Positions 34,252 to 43,308 of a stretch of 64,000 nt of DNA are shown piece after piece. A program made the position numbers and the translations under genes. Source of the stretch: DATKLX01 sp035542155 (GTDB taxonomy: Bacteria; Chloroflexota; Anaerolineae; Anaerolineales; Anaerolineaceae); assembly GCA_035542155.1 (NCBI GenBank), contig DATKLX010000230.1, positions 25,607 through 89,606 on the forward strand, in the 5' to 3' direction. Numbering within the stretch: position 1 is the stretch's first letter; each line of letters starts with the position of its first letter. The notes under the pieces were generated by a model. It had not been told where the DNA came from. It searched no databases and worked only from the letters and a program-made list of their open reading frames with translations.

Positions 34252-37245
34252 CTATCCTGGTGCTTCGCTCCTGAAGATATCCTCTACGAACTGGTCTACC
34301 AGGTTCTCGCCCATTTCCCATCCTTCTGTAAAGGCAGTTGTGAAAGTAGCTTGATCAAGGTGGGTTGATATTTGATTGCGAATATTCGCTAGCTCCATCT
34401 GATCTGTATCAAGCAGATTCACTGAAAGAAATTCCAGTCGACTTTCTACTACTCCGTAGAGACGCGCCGCATCGACTGGCTTTCCGAGGTGGATCGCCAA
34501 CGCTGCCAGACTGGTCAGGCAGGCGGCGATCCCCCGTTTGTCCCCTACTTCGCGGTTGACCGAAAGGCTTTCCCGAAAATATCCGCTTGCAATGGGAATA
34601 TTGTTTTCATTTAGCGCCATATACCCCAAACGGCGTAGTGGATAGGCAAGAAAAGATTTACTACCAATTGTCCGAAGTATACTGGCACTCTCTTCATATA
34701 TCCTTTTGGCTCTTGCTCGATCCCCTTTTTGCATGTCAATGTCTCCCAGAAAATGTAAAAAATTATTGGCATGCACACCCCCCAGTTTCCTAGTAAGGTC
34801 TAATCCTTCTTGGAAAGTTGCATCTGCTAGATTGTATTCTTTATCCAAAGCTAAGACCAACCCCAGAAACTGCAGAGACCATGCGAGATTGGTTTTATCC
34901 TCAATGGTTCTCTGAATCGACACCGCTTCTTCGAGAGATTTCCTGGCCAGTTCTGTATCTCCGAAGAGGTAATGAAGAAAGCCTGCGGTATTGAGCGCCT
35001 TGGCGTGAATCTCTTTATATCGATCAAACTGGTCTTCTGAGGGTGAAGCCAGGACTTTGATAGCAAGATCGCGGCCCTCGCGAGTTGAACCATAACTGAA
35101 CCAAAACCACAATAGAGCCCCTAACATCCGCAAAGCGTTTTCAGTCTGTTTGCTTTCTAGGCTCCATTCAATCGCTGCTCGTAAATTGTCATTTTCCGCC
35201 TGGAGGAGTTTAAACCAACGTACTTGATTCTGAAAAAGGAGCTCAGGCTCGGCAGCTTCAACCAAATGAACATAATAGGCCGCATGGCGATCACGCAGCA
35301 TCGCGGTTTCCTCAGCTTCGTCTAATTTCCATTGTCCAAAACTGCGAATGGTGTCCAGAAGATAATAACGCGTTGGCATATCAGTATCATGGGAAACCGG
35401 TCTTACACTTAATAGCGATTTGCCAGATAATCGTCCAAGCAGGGTAAGCACTTCATCACTACGGATCCCTTCTCCCGAGCAAACAGCTTCGGCCGCATCC
35501 ATACTACAGCTTCCGGCAAAAATAGATAGGCGGCGGAAAACAAGCTGCTCTGAAACGCTCAGTAAGTCATAACTCCACTCGATCGCTGCCCGCAGAGTCT
35601 GATGACGAGGCAATGCGGTACGATGGCCGCCGGTAAGCAGGCTGAACCTGCGATCAAGTCGGGCAGCGATCTCCTGAGCCGAAAGAAGGTTCAGCCGCGC
35701 TGCTGCGAGTTCAATGGCTAGTGGAATGCCATCCAATCGCCGACAAATCTGGGCAATTATATATACGTCCGCTTCCCCCAGTTGGTTGGCAGGGAATAAT
35801 TCGTTACCCCGTTCAATAAACAATCTTACGGCTTCTGATTGCAGGATGCTTTTACTATCCAAAGAGCGTTCTTCTCCCGGCAACGAGAGCGAGGGCAATC
35901 GCCAGGCTTTTTCGCCAGGCATACTCAGTGCTTCTCTACTGGTTGCTAAAATAGACACCTCTGGGCTATCCCGCAGGACTCTTTCGATCACGTAGGCACA
36001 AGCATCGATCAGGTGCTCACAATTATCCAGGATTAGAAGAAGCTGCTTTGTGTGCAGGTGATCCAGTACTTCTTCTATCAAGGGTCGTCCCGGTGTATCT
36101 GGAATCCTCAGGATCTTGGCCACTGCTTGGATAACAAGATCCGCTCCTGCTACCTCTATCCTCTTATCCGTTTGTGAGAACGGCGATATTTGCAAATTGT
36201 CTACATTCGCAGACTGGGATGTTTCGATTTTAAAGAGAGAGGCCAGCTCGACCCACCAGGCGCCATCCCTGTAATTGGGGACAAGGGCACTTCCGACCTG
36301 GATCGCCAGGCGAGTTTTACCCACACCGCCAGAACCTGTGATGGTAACAAATCTGGCCCTTTGGACTTGTTCCTCTACCTCCTGGATCTCCTTTTCTCGT
36401 CCTATAAAACTGGTCATTGGTTCAGGCAGGTTGGTATGACGTACCTTGGGTATAGGAAACGATGAGGCAGCCGATTCTAAGGTGAGTTTACCCTGATACA
36501 CTTTTGAATCTTGTTTTTCCATATGACGATCCATCTGGAAACCTGCTTTGAGGCGTTTATAGAGCTCCTGGGTTTCCACAGATGGTCCAATCCCCTGTTC
36601 TTGCTGCAAAGTCTGGGTTAACCGCTCATAGGTCGCTGCTATTTTTGACAGATCTCCCATACCTGCATACGCAGACATTAAAGCCCGATAAGCAATTTCG
36701 GACCCTTGCCCCAATGCAATCCAGCGCATTCCCCAGTCCAGGATTTGCATCCAACGCCTCTCGCTTTCCAGAATTTGTAATAACCTGGCAATCCTGGCCT
36801 CGAACAAGGTATAGAAACGATCTCGTTCTATAAGCACCCATTCTTCATAGAAGCCTGGTAATAAATCCCCACCGTAGTTTGAAAGCGCCTCGATCAAGTC
36901 ATTCGATCTGTTGCTTTCGATGGAGATGTTTTCCAATTTATGCACATCCAAAGAAAAATTACTCTGGGGGTTAAACGCGATTGTCAGATCATCAATCAGG
37001 AAGTAGGAGCCATTCCCTGCCCCAATGGCTTTCCGCAATCGCCATAATTCGTGGCGTAAATTGCTGCGAGCATTTTCCTCGCTCGAGTCTGGCCACAATA
37101 ATCCTGCCAACCGTTCACGCCGATAGGCTCTTCCCGCATTCAGGACCAGGTAGGCAAACAGGGTTTGCGCATTCCGGGTCGGGATGTTCACCCGCTTGCC
37201 ATCCTGAACGATTTCGAATTGCCCGAGCAATCGGATTTCTAACAT
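34252..37245 (-). CDS. SARP/AfsR-type regulator: BTAD + NB-ARC ATPase + TPR
   Basis: 997 residues. Residues 1-95: OmpR-like winged DNA-binding domain (LEIRLLGQFEIVQDGKRV, RERLAGLLWPDSSEENARSN). 96-235: bacterial transcriptional activation domain (ALMSAYAGMGDLSKIAATYE). 275-600: NB-ARC/STAND ATPase with Walker A GSGGVGKT at 304-311, Walker B LLLILDN at about 402-408 and GIPLAIELAAARL. 650-990: TPR-like helical repeats. Such proteins are ATP-dependent transcriptional switches. It is divergent from the GMGD-repeat gene, and both are AT-richer than the flanking clusters. Not obviously linked to glycan genes. Confidence 0.9.
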   Translation of the reverse strand: MLEIRLLGQFEIVQDGKRVNIPTRNAQTLFAYLVLNAGRAYRRERLAGLLWPDSSEENARSNLRHELWRLRKAIGAGNGSYFLIDDLTIAFNPQSNFSLDVHKLENISIESNRSNDLIEALSNYGGDLLPGFYEEWVLIERDRFYTLFEARIARLLQILESERRWMQILDWGMRWIALGQGSEIAYRALMSAYAGMGDLSKIAATYERLTQTLQQEQGIGPSVETQELYKRLKAGFQMDRHMEKQDSKVYQGKLTLESAASSFPIPKVRHTNLPEPMTSFIGREKEIQEVEEQVQRARFVTITGSGGVGKTRLAIQVGSALVPNYRDGAWWVELASLFKIETSQSANVDNLQISPFSQTDKRIEVAGADLVIQAVAKILRIPDTPGRPLIEEVLDHLHTKQLLLILDNCEHLIDACAYVIERVLRDSPEVSILATSREALSMPGEKAWRLPSLSLPGEERSLDSKSILQSEAVRLFIERGNELFPANQLGEADVYIIAQICRRLDGIPLAIELAAARLNLLSAQEIAARLDRRFSLLTGGHRTALPRHQTLRAAIEWSYDLLSVSEQLVFRRLSIFAGSCSMDAAEAVCSGEGIRSDEVLTLLGRLSGKSLLSVRPVSHDTDMPTRYYLLDTIRSFGQWKLDEAEETAMLRDRHAAYYVHLVEAAEPELLFQNQVRWFKLLQAENDNLRAAIEWSLESKQTENALRMLGALLWFWFSYGSTREGRDLAIKVLASPSEDQFDRYKEIHAKALNTAGFLHYLFGDTELARKSLEEAVSIQRTIEDKTNLAWSLQFLGLVLALDKEYNLADATFQEGLDLTRKLGGVHANNFLHFLGDIDMQKGDRARAKRIYEESASILRTIGSKSFLAYPLRRLGYMALNENNIPIASGYFRESLSVNREVGDKRGIAACLTSLAALAIHLGKPVDAARLYGVVESRLEFLSVNLLDTDQMELANIRNQISTHLDQATFTTAFTEGWEMGENLVDQFVEDIFRSEAPG

Positions 37246-37297
37246 GCTTGTTCCTGGTCCGCCCTATCCCTTCTTACAAATTCGACTTGATTTATCT

Positions 37298-37303
37298 AGT
37301 ATA
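37298..37303 (-). promoter_or_regulatory. Candidate -10 box of the SARP-type gene
   Basis: TATACT on the minus strand, about 53 bases before the ATG at 37245. No convincing -35 at 16-18 bases, as is common for activator-dependent promoters. Confidence 0.35.
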
Positions 37304-37340
37304 GCAGTATCGAAGATGTTTTGCATTAATACAAAATTAC

Positions 37341-37380
37341 ACACAGCCTGACATGCAGAAAACACGCTTGCTTACACGCT
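37341..37380. promoter_or_regulatory. Direct-repeat array, candidate SARP-type binding site
   Basis: Two exact ACACGCT heptamers (37362-37368 and 37374-37380, 12 bases apart) are preceded by looser ACACAGC (37341) and ACATGCA (37351). SARP-family activators bind heptameric direct repeats about one helical turn apart overlapping the -35 region. The array sits about 90 bases before the GMGD-repeat gene and 96 bases before the divergent regulator. Confidence 0.4.
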
Positions 37381-37468
37381 CAGGGACGGGTCATCGATAG
37401 ACTGTTCAGTAGATAAGCATCAGCAACTGGTAACCGAAACCATTTAGAGCTAATCAAAGGAGGTTGGT

Positions 37469-37867
37469 ATGTATAAAGTTCGTTTATCGAATGTGATCCT
37501 GGGCGTAGCATTGATTTTGATGGTTATTGTGGCTTTAAAAGCCTTCTCGCTGGCGCCCAATGCTGGGAGTGTTAGCCGTTCAAATCCGGGAATGGGAGAT
37601 GTGCACATTGTAGAGGGCCAACAATCCAATCTGGAGAAAAATAAGCTGTCGTACACAGGAATGGGAGAATGGAAGCGCTTCGAAACAAAGCAGCTCATCC
37701 GAGATAGCAGCAAGAAGGAAAGCGGTTCAAGCTATGTAGGAATGGGAGATCTCCATCTTCTCGAAGGTCCATCATCAATCCTGGTTACAGGTTCAGGCGA
37801 GATCGTTCATCGGTATGTTGGAATGGGTGATGTCCATTTGTTTGAGGATCTTGCAGGAGAAAAATAA
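37469..37867 (+). CDS. Membrane-anchored or secreted protein with four GMGD repeats, unknown family
   Basis: 132 residues with an excellent SD (AAAGGAGG) before the ATG. Residues 9-26 form one hydrophobic segment (VILGVALILMVIVALKAF) after a short positive N-terminus: signal anchor or uncleaved signal. The rest is four copies of a motif: GMGDVHIVEG (41-50), GMGEWKRFET (64-73), GMGDLHLLEG (91-100), GMGDVHLFED (118-127), usually preceded by an aromatic or Asn (S-Y-V-GMGD). The last two spacings are exactly 27 residues. Repeat 2 is diverged (no His). Linkers are polar and lysine/serine-rich. Divergent from the SARP-type regulator and followed by a strong hairpin. I do not recognise the family. 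Confidence 0.8.
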   Translation: MYKVRLSNVILGVALILMVIVALKAFSLAPNAGSVSRSNPGMGDVHIVEGQQSNLEKNKLSYTGMGEWKRFETKQLIRDSSKKESGSSYVGMGDLHLLEGPSSILVTGSGEIVHRYVGMGDVHLFEDLAGEK

Positions 37868-37918
37868 TAACAAAGAAACGGTTACCTTACTTCTTTTCCA
37901 GTGATCTATGGTAAGGAC

Positions 37919-37948
37919 ATCAGCCACCCTTCGGTTAGGGTGGCTGAT
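37919..37948. terminator. Strong hairpin terminator between convergent genes
   Basis: ATCAGCCACCCT (37919-37930) pairs perfectly over 12 bp with AGGGTGGCTGAT (37937-37948) around TCGGTT. It ends the GMGD-repeat transcript; the stop codon of the minus-strand gene at 37948 touches it, so it may serve both. Confidence 0.75.
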
Positions 37949-39957
37949 TAATTTCTGCACGCCCCCACGTTCAACAACCGCCTCGACCTCTCCCCCTCCC
38001 CCACCTCCGCGACCACCTTCACGCACCCCTGCCCCAGCGCCCTTCGCTGCGCCTCCGCCATCCCGTTCCACCAACCCCCATCGATGTAGATGTACTCGTA
38101 CCCCGCCCGCGCCACCCTCACCGGGTCTGGGTCCGCCACCAGCGCCTGCCAGTCCGCCAGCGGCACGTAGATCGACTGGCTCGCCCGCGACGCCCGCCCG
38201 AACACCGTCACCCCCCGCGAGGGCGAGGAATCCAACACCTGGGCGTGCGGCTCGAGCCGGTCCCAATATTCACGGCTCACCTGCGCGTCCGGCGTGTCGA
38301 TAAAGTTGGACAGCTTGGGATCCCTTGCGTTGGCCAGCATCACCGCGAAGATCACCGCCGCCCCGGCCACCGTCACCACGTACCCGGCCCCCAGCACCCC
38401 CCTCAGCCAGGCCCGCGAGCGCCGCGCCTGGAACCACAGGAACGGCAGGCAGAGCACCAGCCACAGCCACAGCGCCGTCCCCGGCATGCGCGTGATCGAG
38501 CGGTCCACCCCGTACTGGATGAACAGCGGGAAGATCATATTGATCCACGCCCCGATCCCCAGCGCCGCCAGCGCCCACCTCCCGGCCCGCAGCGCCCGCG
38601 CGGTGATCACCGTTGCCAGCGGGGCCAGGAACACCGCCGGTCCCAGCTCCGCGATCATCACAATCACCTGTTTCCAGTTGAACAGCGAGAGGATCCCCAG
38701 GTGCGCCGAGTAGACTGCCGGCGGCCAGCGCAGGCTGAACCCGTAGGCATTGTTCGGCTCGCCGCTCGCTTGCCCCAGGACCGACCCGACCGCCCCCCGC
38801 GCCACCTCGGTGATAAATCCGCCCTGGACCAGGCTCAGCGCCGCGCTCAATCCCAGCGCCAGCAGCCACGGCCCGAACGCCTGCCGCGCAGCTTCCTTCT
38901 CCCGCGGGCGGGCCCAGATCAGGGCAGCCGCCGCGCCGATCCACAAAAAGGCGAACAGGTGCTCCGCGCTCAGGGCTAAATTCGCCAGGATCAGCCCCAC
39001 CACCAGCCCGCCGCTCCAGCTCAGCTTTCGCCCGGGCAAAAGCAGCAGCAGGAGCAGGATGGTCAGGAACGGCAGCGCGCCCGTGCTGCCCAATACCGAG
39101 ATCACCGGCACGAAGACCCCGTTGTGCGCCGCGAAGGGGAACGGCAGCGGCCCGATCCCCTCCGACGCCCACGGACGGAACAGCGCCGCCTGCAGGTTCG
39201 GCGCCGTATCCGCGCCGGTGTTGATCAGCGTCACCGCCTGCGAAAGCGAGGCCAGCCAGGGCGGCGGCAGGAGCAGCAGCAGCCACCTCGCCCCCCCTCC
39301 AAAGGTGAAGGCGATCGTCCCCAGCCAGGCCGCGAGCCTGCTCCCGGTGAGCCGCTTCACCCAGATCCAGCCCAACACCAGCGTCAGCGCGATCGCGAAC
39401 GCCTTGGCCAGGTCCCACGCCGACCAGGGGAACATCCCCAACTGGCGCACCAGGCTCGCCGCCCACACCTGCAGCGCGTAATGGTAGGCAAAATGCAGCT
39501 CTGGATTCAGATAAAAATGAGGGGGAAAATCGCCCGCTGCCAGGATCGAGACCAGCGGCAGGTGCAGATAATCGTCGAAGATCGCCTGCCCGCGCTGGAT
39601 CAGCTCGAACAGAGCAGTCAGCGCCGCCAGCGCCACGAGCAAAGGCCAGGCCAGCCGCAGTTCATTCCAATCGACCCGCTTCTCTCTTCTCCCTCGCCAC
39701 TCCGCCCCAACCCCCCATCCCAGCACCAGCAGCGCCCCCAGCCAAAATGCCTCGATCGCGGGCAGAAACCCCGCCAGCAGGTTCGCCAGGGTCATCCACA
39801 GCACAAACCCCGTGGCAAGCCCCGCCAGCGCCTCTTCCCGCTTGCGTAGCCGGAACGCCCGCCGCGCCAGCAGCCACCCACCGGCCGCCCATGCCAGCGA
39901 CAGCAGCGCGTACGCCAGGAAGTCCACCGGATTGAAGGAGCGAAGAAAGTAGGACAT
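37948..39957 (-). CDS. Polytopic membrane protein, GT-C-like
   Basis: 669 residues with more than ten hydrophobic segments. The loop GQAIFDDYLHLPLVSILAAG near residue 125, with an acidic pair after the first TM segments, and HFAYHYALQVWAA resemble the catalytic loop of large GT-C transferases or DUF-type relatives in Anaerolineae. The C-terminal ~120 residues are a soluble tail (ANARDPKLSNFIDTPDAQVS...). Sugar and acceptor are unknown. Last gene of the second glycan block, ending at the terminator at 37919. Confidence 0.6.
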   Translation of the reverse strand: MSYFLRSFNPVDFLAYALLSLAWAAGGWLLARRAFRLRKREEALAGLATGFVLWMTLANLLAGFLPAIEAFWLGALLVLGWGVGAEWRGRREKRVDWNELRLAWPLLVALAALTALFELIQRGQAIFDDYLHLPLVSILAAGDFPPHFYLNPELHFAYHYALQVWAASLVRQLGMFPWSAWDLAKAFAIALTLVLGWIWVKRLTGSRLAAWLGTIAFTFGGGARWLLLLLPPPWLASLSQAVTLINTGADTAPNLQAALFRPWASEGIGPLPFPFAAHNGVFVPVISVLGSTGALPFLTILLLLLLLPGRKLSWSGGLVVGLILANLALSAEHLFAFLWIGAAAALIWARPREKEAARQAFGPWLLALGLSAALSLVQGGFITEVARGAVGSVLGQASGEPNNAYGFSLRWPPAVYSAHLGILSLFNWKQVIVMIAELGPAVFLAPLATVITARALRAGRWALAALGIGAWINMIFPLFIQYGVDRSITRMPGTALWLWLVLCLPFLWFQARRSRAWLRGVLGAGYVVTVAGAAVIFAVMLANARDPKLSNFIDTPDAQVSREYWDRLEPHAQVLDSSPSRGVTVFGRASRASQSIYVPLADWQALVADPDPVRVARAGYEYIYIDGGWWNGMAEAQRRALGQGCVKVVAEVGEGERSRRLLNVGACRN

Positions 39958-40075
39958 GGTAGATTAGCTCAACCCGGACCCCAAGGAGTCGTAATGTGAT
40001 AGTTCCGCATCTTCTTGGCCCCAATACTTACTTCTAGCAATTGCATGGATTAGCTTTGCAAACTGCCTTGCTTCA

Positions 40076-40242
40076 TGTCATTGCGAGACGGGTCGGCAGA
40101 GATCCAATCCAAGGTAGTAACCTGACCATCCGGCCCGGCGAAGCAATCTCCAAGTTCACCATGGAAGGAGGCATTTTGCTTGGTCGGTTTGGAGATTGCT
40201 TCGTCCCCCTCGGAAGAACGCCGAGGGTTCCTCGAAATGACA
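40076..40242. repeat. MITE-like palindromic element of the CATTGCGAG type
   Basis: 167 bp in the 332-bp gap between two membrane-protein genes. Outer ends TGTCATTGCGAG (40076-40087) and CTCGAAATGACA (40231-40242) match in inverted orientation 11 of 12; inner arms GAAGCAATCTCCAA (40139-40152) and TTGGAGATTGCTTC (40189-40202) match 14 of 14. No coding capacity. Resembles short non-autonomous repeats spread through other Chloroflexota and many bacterial genomes. The remaining ~80 bases on either side show no gene. Confidence 0.8.
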
Positions 40243-40289
40243 GGACCGGTGTAGCAGGGTGATAGACCTGGTTTTTTCTAAGCAACCAA

Positions 40290-42275
40290 TTACTTACCCG
40301 CCTTCGGAACCAGCACCTGGATCCCCTCGCCCAGCCGGGCCTTGACCTGGTACTCCTTCAGGATCGGGCGCGACACGTGCTCCACCCAGGTGTTGTTCTC
40401 CTCGGCAAAATCATTCTCGTTCGCCCACTGGTTCGACTGCATCTCCATGTTCAGCGGCGCCGTGACGATCAGCGCGAAGCGGTGCGCGCGCAGGTCGCTC
40501 TCGAATTTGCCCAGGTAATCCGGCTGGTCTGCCATGGCCATCTCCATCAAGAAGACCGTCTCATAATCCGGCTCCAGATCCCGGACCTGGATCTGGCCAA
40601 AGGTCACCAGTTGCCGCTCGGAGATGAAGAGGATCTTCCCTCCGCCCGGCGGCACGGCCGAGATCATGCCTTGCAGCGCAGCCAGGTTCGCCCTTGTTTC
40701 CGTCGCCGGCGGCAGGGAAACCGGCCCCCCGGCCTGCAGGGTCGGCAGCAGCGGCAGCGCCAGCAGCAACCCCAGCAACGCCCATCCCGGGCGCCCCACC
40801 CACCGCTCCGGCTCCTCGACCGCCCGGTCCGGGGCAAAACGATCGAAGAAAAAGTAGCTGCCGGTCACCAGCAAGAAGACCAGGAACGCGTCCAGGTTGT
40901 GCAGGTTGCTCCCCCCGCCGATCTTGACGCTGACCACAATCCCCTCGGCAAAGAGGGCGCCCAGGATCGCTGCCAGGCCCAGCACGCGGATCGCGTTCCA
41001 CGCCCGCCGTGCCCTGAACCAGCTCTCCAGGATCACCGCCGCCAGCGGCCCCGCCGCCAGCAGGATCCCCAGCAGCACCCCGGTCGAGTAGGTCGCGCTC
41101 GGGAACAGGCGGTACCAGAGCAGCGACGAGTTGAAGCTCGAGCCAAACTCGTAAGCCGGCGCACCGGAAAGGGGAATATACGCCTGCTGGACCGCGTACC
41201 CCACCCCCAGCCCGGCGACCGTCCAGGCCGTGGGGGGCAGCAGGTAGCGCCAGGGTGAGACCTCTTCCTGCGGCGTCTCGAGCAAGTACAGCGCCGCCGC
41301 CAGCAGTCCCGGCACGGGCAGCCAGTTGACCCGGCTGATCCCCGCCCAGGCCGACGCCAGGGCTACCACCCCCAGCGAGCGCCACCACGGCCGTTTCCGG
41401 TCGAAGCCCCACAGCACCAGGATCGCGCACACGGCCAGGTGGTAGTAGACCGGCCCTTGCATCAGGAACAGGTACGCCCAGCCGCTGAAGACCAGGAGCA
41501 AGGTTGTATTCTTCAGCCGCAACCGCCGCGCCAGCAGCAGCGCCGCTGCCCCGCTCAGGCCAACCCACAGCAGCACCTGCCACAGGCGGTGGGCGACGAT
41601 CGGCAGGGAAGGGATCAGGAAGGGGATCGACTGCAGCAGATAGCGCGAGGGGTGCAGCGTCGGCAGCGCGAAAAACTCACCGTAGATGCTGCGCGCGAAA
41701 AAGAGCGAGGCGTAATAATAGCGGCTGGCCTCAGACCAGCCCAGGGTCAGCGGGTAGTTATTGACCGTGGGAAAATACGAGACGATCTGGTAAGCCACCC
41801 CATACGCGATGACTGTCACTGCAAGGGCCTGCAGGTAGCTGGCTTTTTTCCAGCCGGCCTGGCAAAACAGCGCCCCCAGGAACGCCAGGTGCGCGAACAA
41901 CCAGAAGCGCGGGACGTAGGGGTCCAGCCGGGCGCCCAACGGGCTGAGGACGATCGCCGGAAAGACCGTGAAGACCAGGACAAAAATCACCCGGTTCCAC
42001 CCGCGCAGCCTGGCCAGGCCCTTCGCAGAAACCGCGCTCGCCGCCCGTCCTCCGCCCGCGGTGAAAAAGCTCCCCAGCAGCGCCGCCGCGGTGATCGCCG
42101 CCAGCGGCGCCAGGCGCAACGCAGTCGGCTGCCAGTGATGCAGGGTCAGCTCGCCCGTGAAGCGCGCCTGGAAGACCATCCCCGCCAGCGTCCCCAGCCC
42201 GACCAGGGCCGAGAGCCACAGGACGGAGGGGGTTTTGTGCGTCAATTGAACTGGTTGGGTGAAAATCGTTTCCAT
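40290..42275 (-). CDS. Polytopic membrane protein, GT-C-like
   Basis: 661 residues, about twelve hydrophobic segments, ending in a ~110-residue soluble domain (EGIQVLVPKAG at the C-terminus). LTLGWSEASRYYYASLFFAR near residue 195 lies where GT-C enzymes carry their periplasmic loop, but I see no clear DxD or ExD. Grouped with three other large membrane proteins and a GtrB-like GT2, which supports a role in using polyprenyl-linked sugars. Function otherwise unassigned. Confidence 0.55.
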   Translation of the reverse strand: METIFTQPVQLTHKTPSVLWLSALVGLGTLAGMVFQARFTGELTLHHWQPTALRLAPLAAITAAALLGSFFTAGGGRAASAVSAKGLARLRGWNRVIFVLVFTVFPAIVLSPLGARLDPYVPRFWLFAHLAFLGALFCQAGWKKASYLQALAVTVIAYGVAYQIVSYFPTVNNYPLTLGWSEASRYYYASLFFARSIYGEFFALPTLHPSRYLLQSIPFLIPSLPIVAHRLWQVLLWVGLSGAAALLLARRLRLKNTTLLLVFSGWAYLFLMQGPVYYHLAVCAILVLWGFDRKRPWWRSLGVVALASAWAGISRVNWLPVPGLLAAALYLLETPQEEVSPWRYLLPPTAWTVAGLGVGYAVQQAYIPLSGAPAYEFGSSFNSSLLWYRLFPSATYSTGVLLGILLAAGPLAAVILESWFRARRAWNAIRVLGLAAILGALFAEGIVVSVKIGGGSNLHNLDAFLVFLLVTGSYFFFDRFAPDRAVEEPERWVGRPGWALLGLLLALPLLPTLQAGGPVSLPPATETRANLAALQGMISAVPPGGGKILFISERQLVTFGQIQVRDLEPDYETVFLMEMAMADQPDYLGKFESDLRAHRFALIVTAPLNMEMQSNQWANENDFAEENNTWVEHVSRPILKEYQVKARLGEGIQVLVPKAGK

Positions 42276-42297
42276 GCAGTGGCCGAATCGAACCAGC

Positions 42298-43308
42298 TTA
42301 CCGGCGATAGGTCACCTTTTCCAGGAGTGAGACCGGCTGTCGCTCCTCTTGCTCGGCCTTGTCGACGTTAATCAACTGCCTCACCGTGTAGGTGGGCTTG
42401 TTCTGCGACTCGTGATAGGTCCGCGCCAGCAGTTCGGCGATCAGCCCCATTAAGATCGCTTCGAACCCCAGGCTGAACAGGGTGACGCTCAGGGTCAGCA
42501 GCGGGTTGTGGTTCATGTGCAGGCCGGTGATGAACAACCGGTCCGCCAGCACGTAAAGAAACACCAGAATCCCCGCGAACATCAGCCCAAACCCGGCCCC
42601 GCCGAACAGGTAGATCGGCTTGTTGGCGTAGCTGTTCAGGAATTTGACCGTCACCAGGTCCAACACCACTTTCAGCGTCCGCTCCAGCCCGTACTTGGCC
42701 TTGCCGTACTTCCGCGCGTGGTGGTGGACCGGCATCTCCGTGATCGACGCCCCCACCCATTTCGCGTACACCGGGATAAAGCGGTGCATTTCCCCGTACA
42801 GGCGAAACCCGGTAATCACCTCCCGCCGATAGGCCTTCAAGGTGCAGCCGTAATCGTGCAGGTGTACCCCCGTCACCCAGGAGATCAGCCCGTTGGCCAT
42901 CCGCGAGGGCAGCGTGCGGGTGAGAAAGGTGTCCTGGCGGTCCACCCGCCACCCGCTGACCACGTCGTAGCCTTCATCCAGCTTTTCCAGCATCGCCGGG
43001 ATATCCGCCGGGTCGTTTTGCAGGTCCGCGTCGAGCAGGACGATAATCTCGCCGCAGGAGAAGTCGATCCCGGCCGCGATCGCCGTCGTCTGCCCGAAAT
43101 TGCGCCGGAAGATGACGGCCCGCGTGTGCACCGGGTCTTCCGCGGCCAGTTGTTCCATCACCTGCCGGCTGCCGTCCGCGCTGCCGTCGTCCACGTAGAC
43201 CACTTCCCAATCCATTTTCAATGGATCCAGGGCTTGGTGGATCGCCTGGTGCAGCAGGGGCAGGCTTTCTTTTTCATTGTAAACGGGCACGATGACTGAT
43301 AATTCCAC
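42298..43308 (-). CDS. GtrB/DPM1-like polyprenyl-phosphate glycosyltransferase
   Basis: 336 residues. GT-A domain: LSVIVPVYNEKESLPLLHQA, VVYVDDGSADGS, FRRNFGQTTAIAAGIDFSCG and LDADLQNDP (DxD). Two C-terminal TM segments (PIYLFGGAGFGLMFAGILVF and ILMGLIAELLA region) give the GtrB/ArnC layout. It loads a sugar onto undecaprenyl phosphate for the GT-C enzymes nearby. Starts with GTG at 43308, preceded by GGGAG at 8 bases. Confidence 0.9.
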   Translation of the reverse strand: MELSVIVPVYNEKESLPLLHQAIHQALDPLKMDWEVVYVDDGSADGSRQVMEQLAAEDPVHTRAVIFRRNFGQTTAIAAGIDFSCGEIIVLLDADLQNDPADIPAMLEKLDEGYDVVSGWRVDRQDTFLTRTLPSRMANGLISWVTGVHLHDYGCTLKAYRREVITGFRLYGEMHRFIPVYAKWVGASITEMPVHHHARKYGKAKYGLERTLKVVLDLVTVKFLNSYANKPIYLFGGAGFGLMFAGILVFLYVLADRLFITGLHMNHNPLLTLSVTLFSLGFEAILMGLIAELLARTYHESQNKPTYTVRQLINVDKAEQEERQPVSLLEKVTYRR

